This document shows positions 52,545 to 60,066 of a stretch of DNA of 64,000 nucleotides, piece after piece (positions within the stretch are counted from its first letter, which is position 1; each line of letters begins with the position of its first letter). Under the pieces are notes generated by a model. It saw only the letters and a list, made by a program, of their open reading frames with translations. It had not been told where the DNA came from and did no database searches. The stretch comes from Planococcus lenghuensis (GTDB lineage Bacteria; Bacillota; Bacilli; Bacillales_A; Planococcaceae): assembly GCF_001999905.1 (NCBI RefSeq), contig NZ_CP019640.1:1044501-1108500 (forward strand), in the 5' to 3' direction. A program made the translations under genes and the position numbers.

Positions 52545-53102
52545 ATGAAACTTGTACTTCTATTCGGCCCGCAGGCGGTCGGTAAAATGATGGTCGGCCA
52601 GGAATTGGAAAAGCTGACTGGTCTGAAATTATTCCATAATCATATGACCATCGATCTGCTGCATCCGTTCTTTGGCTTCAGCAAAGAAATGTGGCGGCTA
52701 TCCGGAATGTTCCGGGAAGAAATTTTCAAATCAGTTGCATCCAGCGAGCTTGAAGGACTGATTTTCACCTATGTGTGGGCGTTTGATCTGGAAGAGGATT
52801 GGGCATTCATCCAGAAACTGACCGGCATTTTTGAAGAGGCAGGAGCTGATGTCTGTTTTGTGGAATTGGAAGCGGATGTGGCTGAACGATTAATACATAA
52901 CAATACACCGAACCGGCTGACGCATAAACCGACGAAACGGAATCTTGCAGAATCGGAAGGTAATCTGAAAGAGACGATGGAGAAACACCGGCTGAACTCA
53001 CGGGAAGGCGAAATTCAGCGGGCCAGCTATCTCCGGATTAATAACACCAACCTGTCTGCATCAGAGACCGCTGAATTGATTCAGAGCCGGTTCGCATTAT
53101 GA
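52545..53102 (+). CDS. P-loop kinase-like protein
   Basis: A 185-residue protein with the P-loop GPQAVGKMMVG, an atypical Walker A whose usual GKST/GKTT ends in GKMM, and downstream LFHNHMTIDLLHPFFGF and NRLTHKPTKRNLAES. It resembles small shikimate/adenylate-kinase-like proteins; the lack of the Walker A Ser/Thr raises doubt about ATPase activity. Its stop overlaps the Nudix start (ATGA). Confidence 0.75.
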   Translation: MKLVLLFGPQAVGKMMVGQELEKLTGLKLFHNHMTIDLLHPFFGFSKEMWRLSGMFREEIFKSVASSELEGLIFTYVWAFDLEEDWAFIQKLTGIFEEAGADVCFVELEADVAERLIHNNTPNRLTHKPTKRNLAESEGNLKETMEKHRLNSREGEIQRASYLRINNTNLSASETAELIQSRFAL

Positions 53103-53512
53103 GAAATAGAGGAGCAGCCGTTATTATTCAAAACGGGCAAGTCGTTTTGATTAAACGGGTCAGGGAAGGCATTACGTATTATGTCTTTCCCGGCGGAGGA
53201 ATCGAAGAAGGGGAAACGCCGGAACAGGCAGCAGGGCGGGAAGCGTTCGAAGAATTGGGTGTCACCGTTGAAGTGACGGAGCTGCTGACCACGATGGATC
53301 ATGATGGAAAGCAATTCTTTTTTACGGCTGGCCTCCTGACAGGGGCAATCGGCAAGGGAACTGGCGAGGAATTCACAGACCTTGAAAGAGGAAGAGGGAC
53401 GTATGAACCGATGTGGGTCCCGATTGATCAACTGTCTTCTTTGGATCTTCGACCGAAAAGAATTGGAACTCTGCTGCTGGAAAAGGAGAGAAATGATGAC
53501 CGGCCAAGCTAG
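53099..53512 (+). CDS. NUDIX hydrolase
   Basis: A 137-residue Nudix protein with a standard box GGGIEEGETPEQAAGREAFEELGV. It hydrolyses a nucleoside-diphosphate-linked compound, substrate unknown. It overlaps the upstream P-loop gene by four bases and the downstream one by 20, so the three are translationally coupled. Confidence 0.9.
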   Translation: MRNRGAAVIIQNGQVVLIKRVREGITYYVFPGGGIEEGETPEQAAGREAFEELGVTVEVTELLTTMDHDGKQFFFTAGLLTGAIGKGTGEEFTDLERGRGTYEPMWVPIDQLSSLDLRPKRIGTLLLEKERNDDRPS

Positions 53513-54005
53513 AAAGATCCATATCATAGGTTCTGTCGGCAGCGGAAAAACGACATTGGCGCGGAAATTATCAGAGCAGCTCGGCATCCTGCACATTGAA
53601 CTCGATAATGTTGTATGGAAACGTGGGCCCAATGGTGATATCCGCCGGACAATAGTGGAACGGGATTCCGTGCTGCACAAGATCTTGGAAACGGAGGACT
53701 GGATAATCGAAGGAGCGCATTTCGGCTGGGTGGCTGCCAGTTTTGAACAAGCTGATCTGATTATTCTGCTCGATACAAACTGGCGGGTGCGTACATACCG
53801 AATCATACGACGCTTTTGTCTGCAGCGATTCGGCAGCGAACAGGCGAATTACAAACCGACGTTTCACATGTTACGAAAGATGTTCCGGTGGAGTGCAGAT
53901 TTTGACCGACAGCATCGAACCGAAATCCTGAACTCCCTTCATCAGTATGGAGATAAGGTAATCGTCGCAGCGACCGATAGGGATATCCGGAGCATCAGCG
54001 GGTAA
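53493..54005 (+). CDS. P-loop NTPase (AAA/DNA-topology-modulation type)
   Basis: A 170-residue protein with Walker A GSVGSGKTTLARKL, an early acidic ELDNVVWKRG and Walker B-like LIILLD, followed by RRFCLQRFGSEQAN. Such proteins (FlaR/adenylate-kinase-like) probably phosphorylate a small molecule. AAAAGGAGAG gives ATG 53493. Confidence 0.83.
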   Translation: MMTGQARKIHIIGSVGSGKTTLARKLSEQLGILHIELDNVVWKRGPNGDIRRTIVERDSVLHKILETEDWIIEGAHFGWVAASFEQADLIILLDTNWRVRTYRIIRRFCLQRFGSEQANYKPTFHMLRKMFRWSADFDRQHRTEILNSLHQYGDKVIVAATDRDIRSISG

Positions 54006-54018
54006 AAGGGGGGATTGG

Positions 54019-54561
54019 ATGCTGGAAAAGAAGTTTGGTGACCGCAATGGCTGGGAGCGCATCAAGCGTAAAGAAACAGCGAAGACCTATATCGAAACTG
54101 AAGAATTCGTCGGGTATGTCACATTGTTCCGGGCACTGCAGGTGACAGAACCGCTGGAATTCGAATACCGGGGGCAAGTCGTCCGGGTCCTTGGCGACGG
54201 ATATACGTGGCTGCAGCATTTCCCGGAACACGAGCGGTATTCATTGACGACGATGTTCGATGAGAACGGGAAAGTCGTGCAATGGTATATCGATGTGTGC
54301 AGAAGGAATGGTGTGGAAAATGACCGGCCGTTTATGGAGGATTTATTCCTTGATATTATTGTGCTGCCGGATGGGGAAGTGCTTCAAGTGGATACGGCTG
54401 ATCTCGAGCAGGCGCTAGAAGATGGCGTTATAGGCGAGGATCTTTATGAAACCTCCTGGAACGAAATGAACAGAATTTATAACTTGGTCGAAAACAACGA
54501 ATTCAAGTTGCTGAAAGAAGCGAAAGCCCACCGGGAACATTTGCTCCGGCAGTTAAGCTGA
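54019..54561 (+). CDS. DUF402 phosphohydrolase-like protein
   Basis: A 180-residue protein with YTWLQHFPEHERYSLTTMF, VQWYIDVCRRNGVE and DLFLDIIVLPDGEV, the conserved metal-site segments of DUF402 (nucleoside di/triphosphatase-like) proteins. GGGGGGATTGG precedes the ATG. A terminator follows. Confidence 0.87.
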   Translation: MLEKKFGDRNGWERIKRKETAKTYIETEEFVGYVTLFRALQVTEPLEFEYRGQVVRVLGDGYTWLQHFPEHERYSLTTMFDENGKVVQWYIDVCRRNGVENDRPFMEDLFLDIIVLPDGEVLQVDTADLEQALEDGVIGEDLYETSWNEMNRIYNLVENNEFKLLKEAKAHREHLLRQLS

Positions 54562-54565
54562 TACC

Positions 54566-54598
54566 GAACCGGTTCCGGAAAAGGGACCGGTTTTAGTT
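54566..54598 (+). terminator. Terminator of the DUF402 gene
   Basis: AACCGGT and ACCGGTT frame an interrupted stem, followed by T residues. Confidence 0.75.
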
Positions 54599-54660
54599 TT
54601 CAGATCATTCGCTTTTTAATGGGAAATTCATGGTAAAATGGAAGAGAGGAGGAAATTCTT

Positions 54661-55086
54661 TTGCCTTATAATCTATTCGATTACATACCGTGGACCCGCC
54701 TGCTTGTATTGATAGCAGGGATATTCCTTTTGCAGGCAGTGTTCAATGCGGGGATGAGGAAGATACTGAATATTAAAAAACGGAAGACTTTCGGCTATCA
54801 ATATGTCAATGAAACGCATAAGGAGCGGGCTGCGACAGTCAGAATTATTCTTATCATCATTTTTTTCCTTTTGCTTCTCTGGCAAGTGTTGACCGGTTTT
54901 CACTTTGCGCTGTTTCCCTTGTTGCCGATCGTCATTCCCGTTACATTAGCAATTCTGCAGGCATACGTGGAATGGAAGCACGGAAACAGTAAGAAGGAAG
55001 CGATTCAAACCTTGTCAGAAATGGGGGTTGTGCTTCTGGCTGCAGCGGCTTTGACATTCCTCCTGTTTCCGGAGATTTTTGTATAA
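54661..55086 (+). CDS. DUF4181-type membrane protein
   Basis: A 141-residue protein with four hydrophobic segments (about 12-28, 60-78, 82-102, 120-138) and KKRKTFGYQYVNETHKERAATVR between the first two, as in DUF4181 proteins. TTG 54661 follows GAGGAGG by eight bases. Function unknown. Confidence 0.75.
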   Translation: MPYNLFDYIPWTRLLVLIAGIFLLQAVFNAGMRKILNIKKRKTFGYQYVNETHKERAATVRIILIIIFFLLLLWQVLTGFHFALFPLLPIVIPVTLAILQAYVEWKHGNSKKEAIQTLSEMGVVLLAAAALTFLLFPEIFV

Positions 55087-55188
55087 CTTAAAAATAAAAC
55101 AAGAGAATTGGTGCTGTCAGTTGGAAAAACAGGGAGAAAAGAGTAACATTTCATATAGAAGGCGAATTTGGGGAAGTGGGGTGTTAAT

Positions 55189-55962
55189 GTGATCGATATT
55201 TCATCAGATGGAAACATCTCAAACGAAGAAAGAGAAGATATGTACAGGCAGATTGTTGAGTATTCTTTCGAGACGACAGTCATCCACGCAGACCAGCAGG
55301 TGCTCTACATCAATCAGGCGGGTGCTGATTTCATAGGTGCTTCAAAAGAAGAATTAATCGGCTCGAACGTCATCGAAATATTTCCTGTAGAGGAACGAGA
55401 GCACATCATCAAGCGGGCAGAACGGGTCGCTGAAAGCAACCAGGCCGGTGAATTGATTGAAACAGTTATCTTTAAAGCTGACGGATCGCTTGCTGAAGTG
55501 GAGTTGTATTGCCATCCGGCTATGTTTGGTGATAAGCCGGCCATTCAGTCAATCATGCGGGATGTTTCCGGCCGGAAAGAAGCTGAACGGAACCTTCGGA
55601 GAGCAAAAATGGAAGTGGCAACGCCAATTGTTCCTGTGTCTGAAGGAATCTCTGTTGTCCCACTCGTCGGCACAATCGATGCTGACAGAGCCGGACAGCT
55701 GCTGGAACTGATCCCTAAAAAAGTGCAGGGGCAGCAATTACGGTATCTTATATTAGACTTTTCAGGCATTCACAGCATTGATGCGACCGTCATCGATTTC
55801 ATGTACAATATCAATTCAACGCTGAAGTTGCTCGGGATTTCACCGGTATGTACGGGGTTGAGACCGGAACTGGCACGCAAAGCGATTGAGACATGCCGTT
55901 CAATCACCGGACTTTGGACAATGGCTACTGTCAAGCAGGCGTTGAACCGATTGGCCGATTGA
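55189..55962 (+). CDS. PAS-STAS regulatory protein
   Basis: A 257-residue protein. The PAS domain (about 15-125) has VIHADQQVLYINQAGADFIGASKEELIG and VRDVSGRKEAERN-type ending MRDVSGRKEAER; the STAS domain (about 145-255) begins TPIVPVSEGISVVPLVGTID and continues LDFSGIHSIDATVIDFMYNI, with a Thr where stressosome STAS domains are phosphorylated. It shares its STAS with the RsbR-like protein at 22723. GTG 55189 is likely; TTG 55168 is an alternative. Likely a stress-signal input to SigB control. Confidence 0.82.
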   Translation: MIDISSDGNISNEEREDMYRQIVEYSFETTVIHADQQVLYINQAGADFIGASKEELIGSNVIEIFPVEEREHIIKRAERVAESNQAGELIETVIFKADGSLAEVELYCHPAMFGDKPAIQSIMRDVSGRKEAERNLRRAKMEVATPIVPVSEGISVVPLVGTIDADRAGQLLELIPKKVQGQQLRYLILDFSGIHSIDATVIDFMYNINSTLKLLGISPVCTGLRPELARKAIETCRSITGLWTMATVKQALNRLAD

Positions 55963-55998
55963 TTTTGAATAATTAAGCAAAAGGAACGGAGAGGTTAT

Positions 55999-56169
55999 AT
56001 GGCGAAAGCGAAAGGAAAAGGCGGGACTGGCCGGGGAACAGGCAAGAAAGGCTGGACCCGCTGGCAGACCGGCGCTAACAAGGCGAAAACGAAGCCCTAT
56101 GTAAGTAAGCGAACGAAAAAGGCGGCCGAATCGAAAGCCGACAGCCGCAAAAACGATTCGTCGGATTAA
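55999..56169 (+). CDS. Small basic glycine/lysine-rich protein (56 aa)
   Basis: Fifty-six residues, MAKAKGKGGTGRGTGKKG WTRWQTGANKAKTKPY and a lysine/serine tail, highly basic and presumably disordered. CGGAGAGG lies seven bases before the ATG. It resembles DUF3934, a small Bacillales family, from memory. Could bind nucleic acid, inferred from charge alone. Confidence 0.72.
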   Translation: MAKAKGKGGTGRGTGKKGWTRWQTGANKAKTKPYVSKRTKKAAESKADSRKNDSSD

Positions 56170-56274
56170 GAGTCAAGCTGATTCTTCCTGTCTAAGTTGT
56201 CCGTAGCGGCAGCTTTTTTTATTTTTGCACAGATGAATGATGAGCAGCATCAACAATGAATAAGGAGTGACTGT

Positions 56275-57159
56275 ATGGATATTCGAATCATTCTTGCCTA
56301 CGGGCTGGCAATCATCTTATGGGGATCGGCATTTCCGGGAATCCGGGTAGCCCTGGAATCCTATAATCCGTATCACTTGGCGCTTCTTCGCATGGTAACA
56401 GCGGCATTGATCCTGCTGATTTTCGCTGTTGCCGTCAAAATGAAACTGCCGGATAAAAAGGATATCCCAATCATTTTGCTGCTCGGCTTCCTCGGGTTCT
56501 CAATCTATCATACGTTCTTAAGCATCGGGGAAAAGACTGTCAATGCCGGGGCGGCAAGCTTGCTGATCATGACAGTGCCGCTGATGTCCGCACTGCTCGC
56601 CACTATTTTCTTGCGGGAGAAGTTTGGTGTGTTTGGTTGGATCGGGTCGCTTGTCGCATTTGTGGGCGTTGCCTTGATATCCATCGAAACCGGCGGCCAA
56701 TTCAGCATTGAATGGGGAGCAGTCATCATCCTCCTCGGCGCGCTCGGGGAGAGCTGTTATTTTGTGTTTCAATCATCTTACTTACGGAAGTACGGCTTTT
56801 TGCCGTTTACAGTTTATACGATTTTTGCTGGCACGCTGTTCATGCTGCCGTTCAGCGGCGGCCTTTGGTCAGCAGTCACGCAGGCATCGATGGAAAGTAC
56901 ATTGACTGTTATTTACTTGGGTATTTTCCCGACGGTGATTCCATATTTCGCCGTTGCGTATGCGACCGCGAGACAAGGAGCTTCGGAAGCAACAAGCTTT
57001 TTATATTTGGTGCCGGCTGCCGCTATTTTCATTTCATGGATTTGGCTGGATGAAGTTCCGGCGCTGCTGTCAATTGCTGGTGGTGCGCTGGCACTGGTCG
57101 GTGTTTCCCTCACGAAACTGCGCACAGCTCCCGGGCGGGAAAATTCCCTGTCCAATTGA
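56275..57159 (+). CDS. EamA/DMT-family transporter
   Basis: A 294-residue protein with ten transmembrane helices in two EamA repeats: IILWGSAFPGIRVALESYNPYHLALLRM and WIWLDEVPALLSIAGGALALVG. It is a second DMT-type exporter in the window, clearly different from that at 50862. Substrate unknown. AATAAGGAG precedes the ATG. Confidence 0.88.
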   Translation: MDIRIILAYGLAIILWGSAFPGIRVALESYNPYHLALLRMVTAALILLIFAVAVKMKLPDKKDIPIILLLGFLGFSIYHTFLSIGEKTVNAGAASLLIMTVPLMSALLATIFLREKFGVFGWIGSLVAFVGVALISIETGGQFSIEWGAVIILLGALGESCYFVFQSSYLRKYGFLPFTVYTIFAGTLFMLPFSGGLWSAVTQASMESTLTVIYLGIFPTVIPYFAVAYATARQGASEATSFLYLVPAAAIFISWIWLDEVPALLSIAGGALALVGVSLTKLRTAPGRENSLSN

Positions 57160-57240
57160 TAAAGGCAATGAAACCGGCAGGAACGAAGAGGGTAAACAGC
57201 GAATGGAATAAGAGAGAAGGCAAATCGGGGAGGCGGAGAA

Positions 57241-57657
57241 ATGGCAATCCAAGCGGAGCAGACATTCATCAATATGTCAGTGAAAAACCTGGATAAGTCC
57301 AGAACTTTTTTTGAACAGATCGGCTTCGAGTTCAATGAAAATTTTTCGGATAATAATGCAGCCTGCATGATCATTAATAGCCAGACATTTGTTATGCTGC
57401 TGGGTGAGGAGTTTTTTCAAACGTTCACCAAAAAGAGCGTAGCAGACAGCACGAAGATGACAGAAGTGATCATCGCCTTGTCGGCAGATAGCCGGGAAGC
57501 GGTGGATGAGTTGGTCAATAAGGCATTTGCGGCCGGTGCGTCGCCTTCAGGAGACCAGATGGATCATGGGTTCATGTACGGCTGGAGTTTTCAGGACCTC
57601 GATGGACACTTGTGGGAAGTAGCCTATATGGAAGAACCGGAATTGCCGCTTGAATAG
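57241..57657 (+). CDS. VOC-family protein (glyoxalase-like)
   Basis: A 138-residue protein of the vicinal oxygen chelate fold: QTFINMSVKNLDKSRTFFEQIGF opening and MYGWSFQDLDGHLWEVAYM with the metal glutamate at the end. Related proteins are dioxygenases, glyoxalases and bleomycin-resistance proteins; the type is not determinable here. It starts after GGGGAGG. Confidence 0.85.
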   Translation: MAIQAEQTFINMSVKNLDKSRTFFEQIGFEFNENFSDNNAACMIINSQTFVMLLGEEFFQTFTKKSVADSTKMTEVIIALSADSREAVDELVNKAFAAGASPSGDQMDHGFMYGWSFQDLDGHLWEVAYMEEPELPLE

Positions 57658-57669
57658 CAGATAGAATGA

Positions 57670-57702
57670 GACACAGCCCTGGAAAGGTCTGTGTCTTTTT
57701 TA
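57670..57702 (+). terminator. Terminator of the VOC-protein gene
   Basis: GACACAG / CTGTGTC with a partly paired inner loop, followed by six T residues. Confidence 0.8.
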
Positions 57703-57719
57703 TAAAGGGAGGCCAAGCA

Positions 57720-58235
57720 ATGGTAGAGCTTCGCAATGTAGACAAAAACAACTGGCTGTCCGTGATTCGCCTGAGCTGCGCGGAAGATCAGCAGAACCGC
57801 ATTTTTGAAAAAACGATTGCCTCCAATTGCCTGTCACTTGTCCAGGCGAGCATGGAAGAAGGCTGGACTACACAGGCACTTTATGATGAAGAAATAGTAG
57901 TTGGCTTTGTCATGTTCGGCTATTCTGCAGAACTGCAAGGGCTGGAAATTTGCAGATTGATGATTGACCACCGCTTCCAAGGGCGGGGATATGGCCGTGA
58001 AGCGCTGCATCAGACTGTGGAAGTATTGCGGGAACAGTATCCTGAAGAACCCATTTTCATTTGCTTTCAAGAAGAAAACACAGCGGCCAAGAAATTATAT
58101 GAGCGTTACGGGTTCATTAATTCGGGCAGTACGATTGAAGGGAATGTGGAAGAATTGATCTATGTGTTGCTGCCGGAACCAGCGACCGATCACATGGAAG
58201 GTGCCGGCAGTGGAAGTCCGAAAATACATTCCTGA
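57720..58235 (+). CDS. GNAT acetyltransferase (spermidine-acetyltransferase-like)
   Basis: A 171-residue GNAT protein with LEICRLMIDHRFQGRGYGREALHQTVE as motif A and EENTAAKKLYERYGFINSG as motif B, like BltD-type polyamine acetyltransferases. The C-terminus (PATDHMEGAGSG) is a loose tail. ATG 57720 follows AAGGGAGG. It overlaps the next gene by 26 bases. Confidence 0.84.
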   Translation: MVELRNVDKNNWLSVIRLSCAEDQQNRIFEKTIASNCLSLVQASMEEGWTTQALYDEEIVVGFVMFGYSAELQGLEICRLMIDHRFQGRGYGREALHQTVEVLREQYPEEPIFICFQEENTAAKKLYERYGFINSGSTIEGNVEELIYVLLPEPATDHMEGAGSGSPKIHS

Positions 58236-58668
58236 AGACTTGGAGAACATCGTCCGGTTATTTCGTAATACAGTTCAGTCGGTGAACAGGCAGCATTATT
58301 CCGCAGAACAGATAGCGGTCTGGTCAGATAGCGCAATACTTGTGGAATGGGAAAAACGTTTCCGTACAGGAACAACGGTTGTAGCTCTTTGGGATGACAG
58401 GATCATTGCGTTTGGCAGACTGAGCGAGACAGGCTGGCTGGACCTGCTTTACACCGACCGGGAATTTCAGAACAAAGGAGCGGGTTCGGCGATCCTGCAG
58501 CGATTGGAAGCAGAAGCGAAGACGCAGGGACGGGCGGAACTATGGACGGAAGCCAGTATCAACGCGAAACCTTTTTTCCTTTCCCGAGGATATAAAGTCG
58601 TGCGGGAGCAAGAGAAAGTGCTTTCAGGAATCGGATTCACCAATTATCTCATGTATAAACGGTTTTAA
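58210..58668 (+). CDS. GNAT-family N-acetyltransferase
   Basis: A 152-residue GNAT protein: VRKYIPEDLENIVRLFRNTVQSVN opening, LDLLYTDREFQNKGAGSAILQRLE as motif A and WTEASINAKPFFLSRGYKVVREQ as motif B. GTG 58210 is chosen because GGAAGGTG lies six bases upstream within the preceding gene. Confidence 0.84.
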   Translation: MEVRKYIPEDLENIVRLFRNTVQSVNRQHYSAEQIAVWSDSAILVEWEKRFRTGTTVVALWDDRIIAFGRLSETGWLDLLYTDREFQNKGAGSAILQRLEAEAKTQGRAELWTEASINAKPFFLSRGYKVVREQEKVLSGIGFTNYLMYKRF

Positions 58669-58757
58669 AGTGAGAGAGGGAATCTCTCCTGAATTCCGTT
58701 ATTTTAGTAATTTTTCGCTCTCTTATCCGTCTGATCGGATAAGGAGGGTGATGTCAG

Positions 58758-59127
58758 ATGAAACAGAAACTGGCGGTGATCGGTCTGGTCTCTCTTGTGA
58801 TCACCGGATGATGTCGTAAATGAGCACGGCGACATTAACAATATGGATGAGCTGGAAGCATTCATGGCGAACATGGAAGAGGGAGAAGAAGACCCTGTCC
58901 GTGTGGTGACTTATACCACGGAAGGTGATCCGATTTTGCTGGAGTTAACTTGCGACGGTGAGCGAAGTGAAGCAACATTCGATTCTACAAGGGACGCCTA
59001 TGGCACGGGAAGCGTGGAGACCACAACGTGTGACAGTATTGTTGTAAATGAAACAACGGAATTCACGGAATATGTGCTTGAAGGTTGTGAAACCGCAAAC
59101 TTCGATACAACCGTTTTCGTACAATAA
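58758..59127 (+). pseudogene. DUF4362 lipoprotein gene with deletion/frameshift after the signal peptide
   Basis: The first frame gives a signal MKQKLAVIGLVSLVITG and then stops at TGA. A shifted frame starting within the same bases continues DVVNEHGDINNMDELEAF, RVVTYTTEGDPILLELTCDGE and YVLEGCETANFDT, the body of a DUF4362 protein. The lipobox cysteine and the following linker are missing, so a short deletion changed the frame. AAGGAGGGTG precedes the original start. Confidence 0.72.
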
Positions 59128-59151
59128 ACTAAAAAGGCTGGAGGGACGGTA

Positions 59152-59748
59152 ATGAGTAAATTATTCACCAATGTGTACGACCCCATTATGAAACCGCTGG
59201 AAACCGGCGGATTCGGAGCCATCCGGGAAAATTTGTTGCGGGAAGCAACTGGCCGTGTCTTGGAGATCGGTGCGGGTACCGGAGTGAATTTTCCTTACTA
59301 TGATGCAGCTGTGGAAGCAGTGGATGCCATCGAACCGGATGATGATATGAGAAATCAGTCGCATGAACGGGTAAGGGAAGCGACTGTGCCAATCCGGCTG
59401 CATGCCGTACGTGCAGAAAACCTGCCGTTTCCGGATCAGTCGTTCGACACGGTTGTTGCGACACTAGTGTTCTGCACAATTCCGCATCCGACGCTTGCGC
59501 TCCGGGAAATCGAACGCGTCAGCAAGCCAGGCGCCCGCGTGCTGTTCTTTGAACATGTGCGGCTTGACCAGCCGGCCTTAGGAAAGATTCAGGATGCCCT
59601 CACGCCGCTGTGGAAAAAAGCGGCGGATGGCTGTCACTTGAATCGCGATACGCTCGGTATGATTCAGCAATCTAAGCTTGATGTCACGAACGTGGACTCC
59701 CATTACAAGGGTGTATTCCTTACAATTCACGGCAACTATCCCGAGTAA
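59152..59748 (+). CDS. Class I SAM-dependent methyltransferase
   Basis: A 198-residue enzyme with motif I VLEIGAGTGVNFPYY, the acidic residue in VDAIEPDDDM, AENLPFPDQSFDTVVATLVFCTI and GARVLFFEHV as later motifs. It methylates a small molecule or lipid not identifiable here. GGAGG precedes the ATG. Confidence 0.88.
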   Translation: MSKLFTNVYDPIMKPLETGGFGAIRENLLREATGRVLEIGAGTGVNFPYYDAAVEAVDAIEPDDDMRNQSHERVREATVPIRLHAVRAENLPFPDQSFDTVVATLVFCTIPHPTLALREIERVSKPGARVLFFEHVRLDQPALGKIQDALTPLWKKAADGCHLNRDTLGMIQQSKLDVTNVDSHYKGVFLTIHGNYPE

Positions 59749-59764
59749 TCAAAAGTGGCTACAA

Positions 59765-59792
59765 AAAAGGAACCTGGATAACTCCAGGTTCC
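59765..59792 (-). terminator. Hairpin after the methyltransferase gene
   Basis: AGGAACCTGG pairs perfectly with CCAGGTTCCT. The T run lies on the minus strand side, so it would terminate leftward transcription best, though it follows a rightward gene. Confidence 0.5.
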
Positions 59793-59929
59793 TGTAGACA
59801 AAAAATTTTATACAAAAAACTGCAAGTGACCTGTCGATTCATGAAAAGGCGCTTATATTCTGGAAAAGGACGCTCCCGCCCTTTCCGTGCCAGGCTAGTT
59901 GAAGGAGACAATCATACAGGATGCATAAA

Positions 59930-59963
59930 GGCGGGAAGAAGACTCCAGTCCTCTTCCCGCCGT
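59930..59963. terminator. Large GC-rich terminator hairpin
   Basis: GGCGGGAAGA and TCTTCCCGCC form the stem, followed by GTTTTTAATTT on the plus strand. It could end transcripts arriving from either side. Confidence 0.8.
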
Positions 59964-60066
59964 TTTTAATTTATTGTTTGCTAATCCTGTTCGCTGAAAG
60001 CGTCCGGTTTCCCCATACCGGGCCAGGAGGTATCGTAAACGAGGCTTTGAGCTTGTCTGGCAGCCC

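Larger units (their letters stand above)
59749..60066. other. Intergenic region between convergent genes
   Basis: About 318 bases that hold two hairpins (59765-59792 and 59930-59963) and no supported coding frame. Confidence 0.6.
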
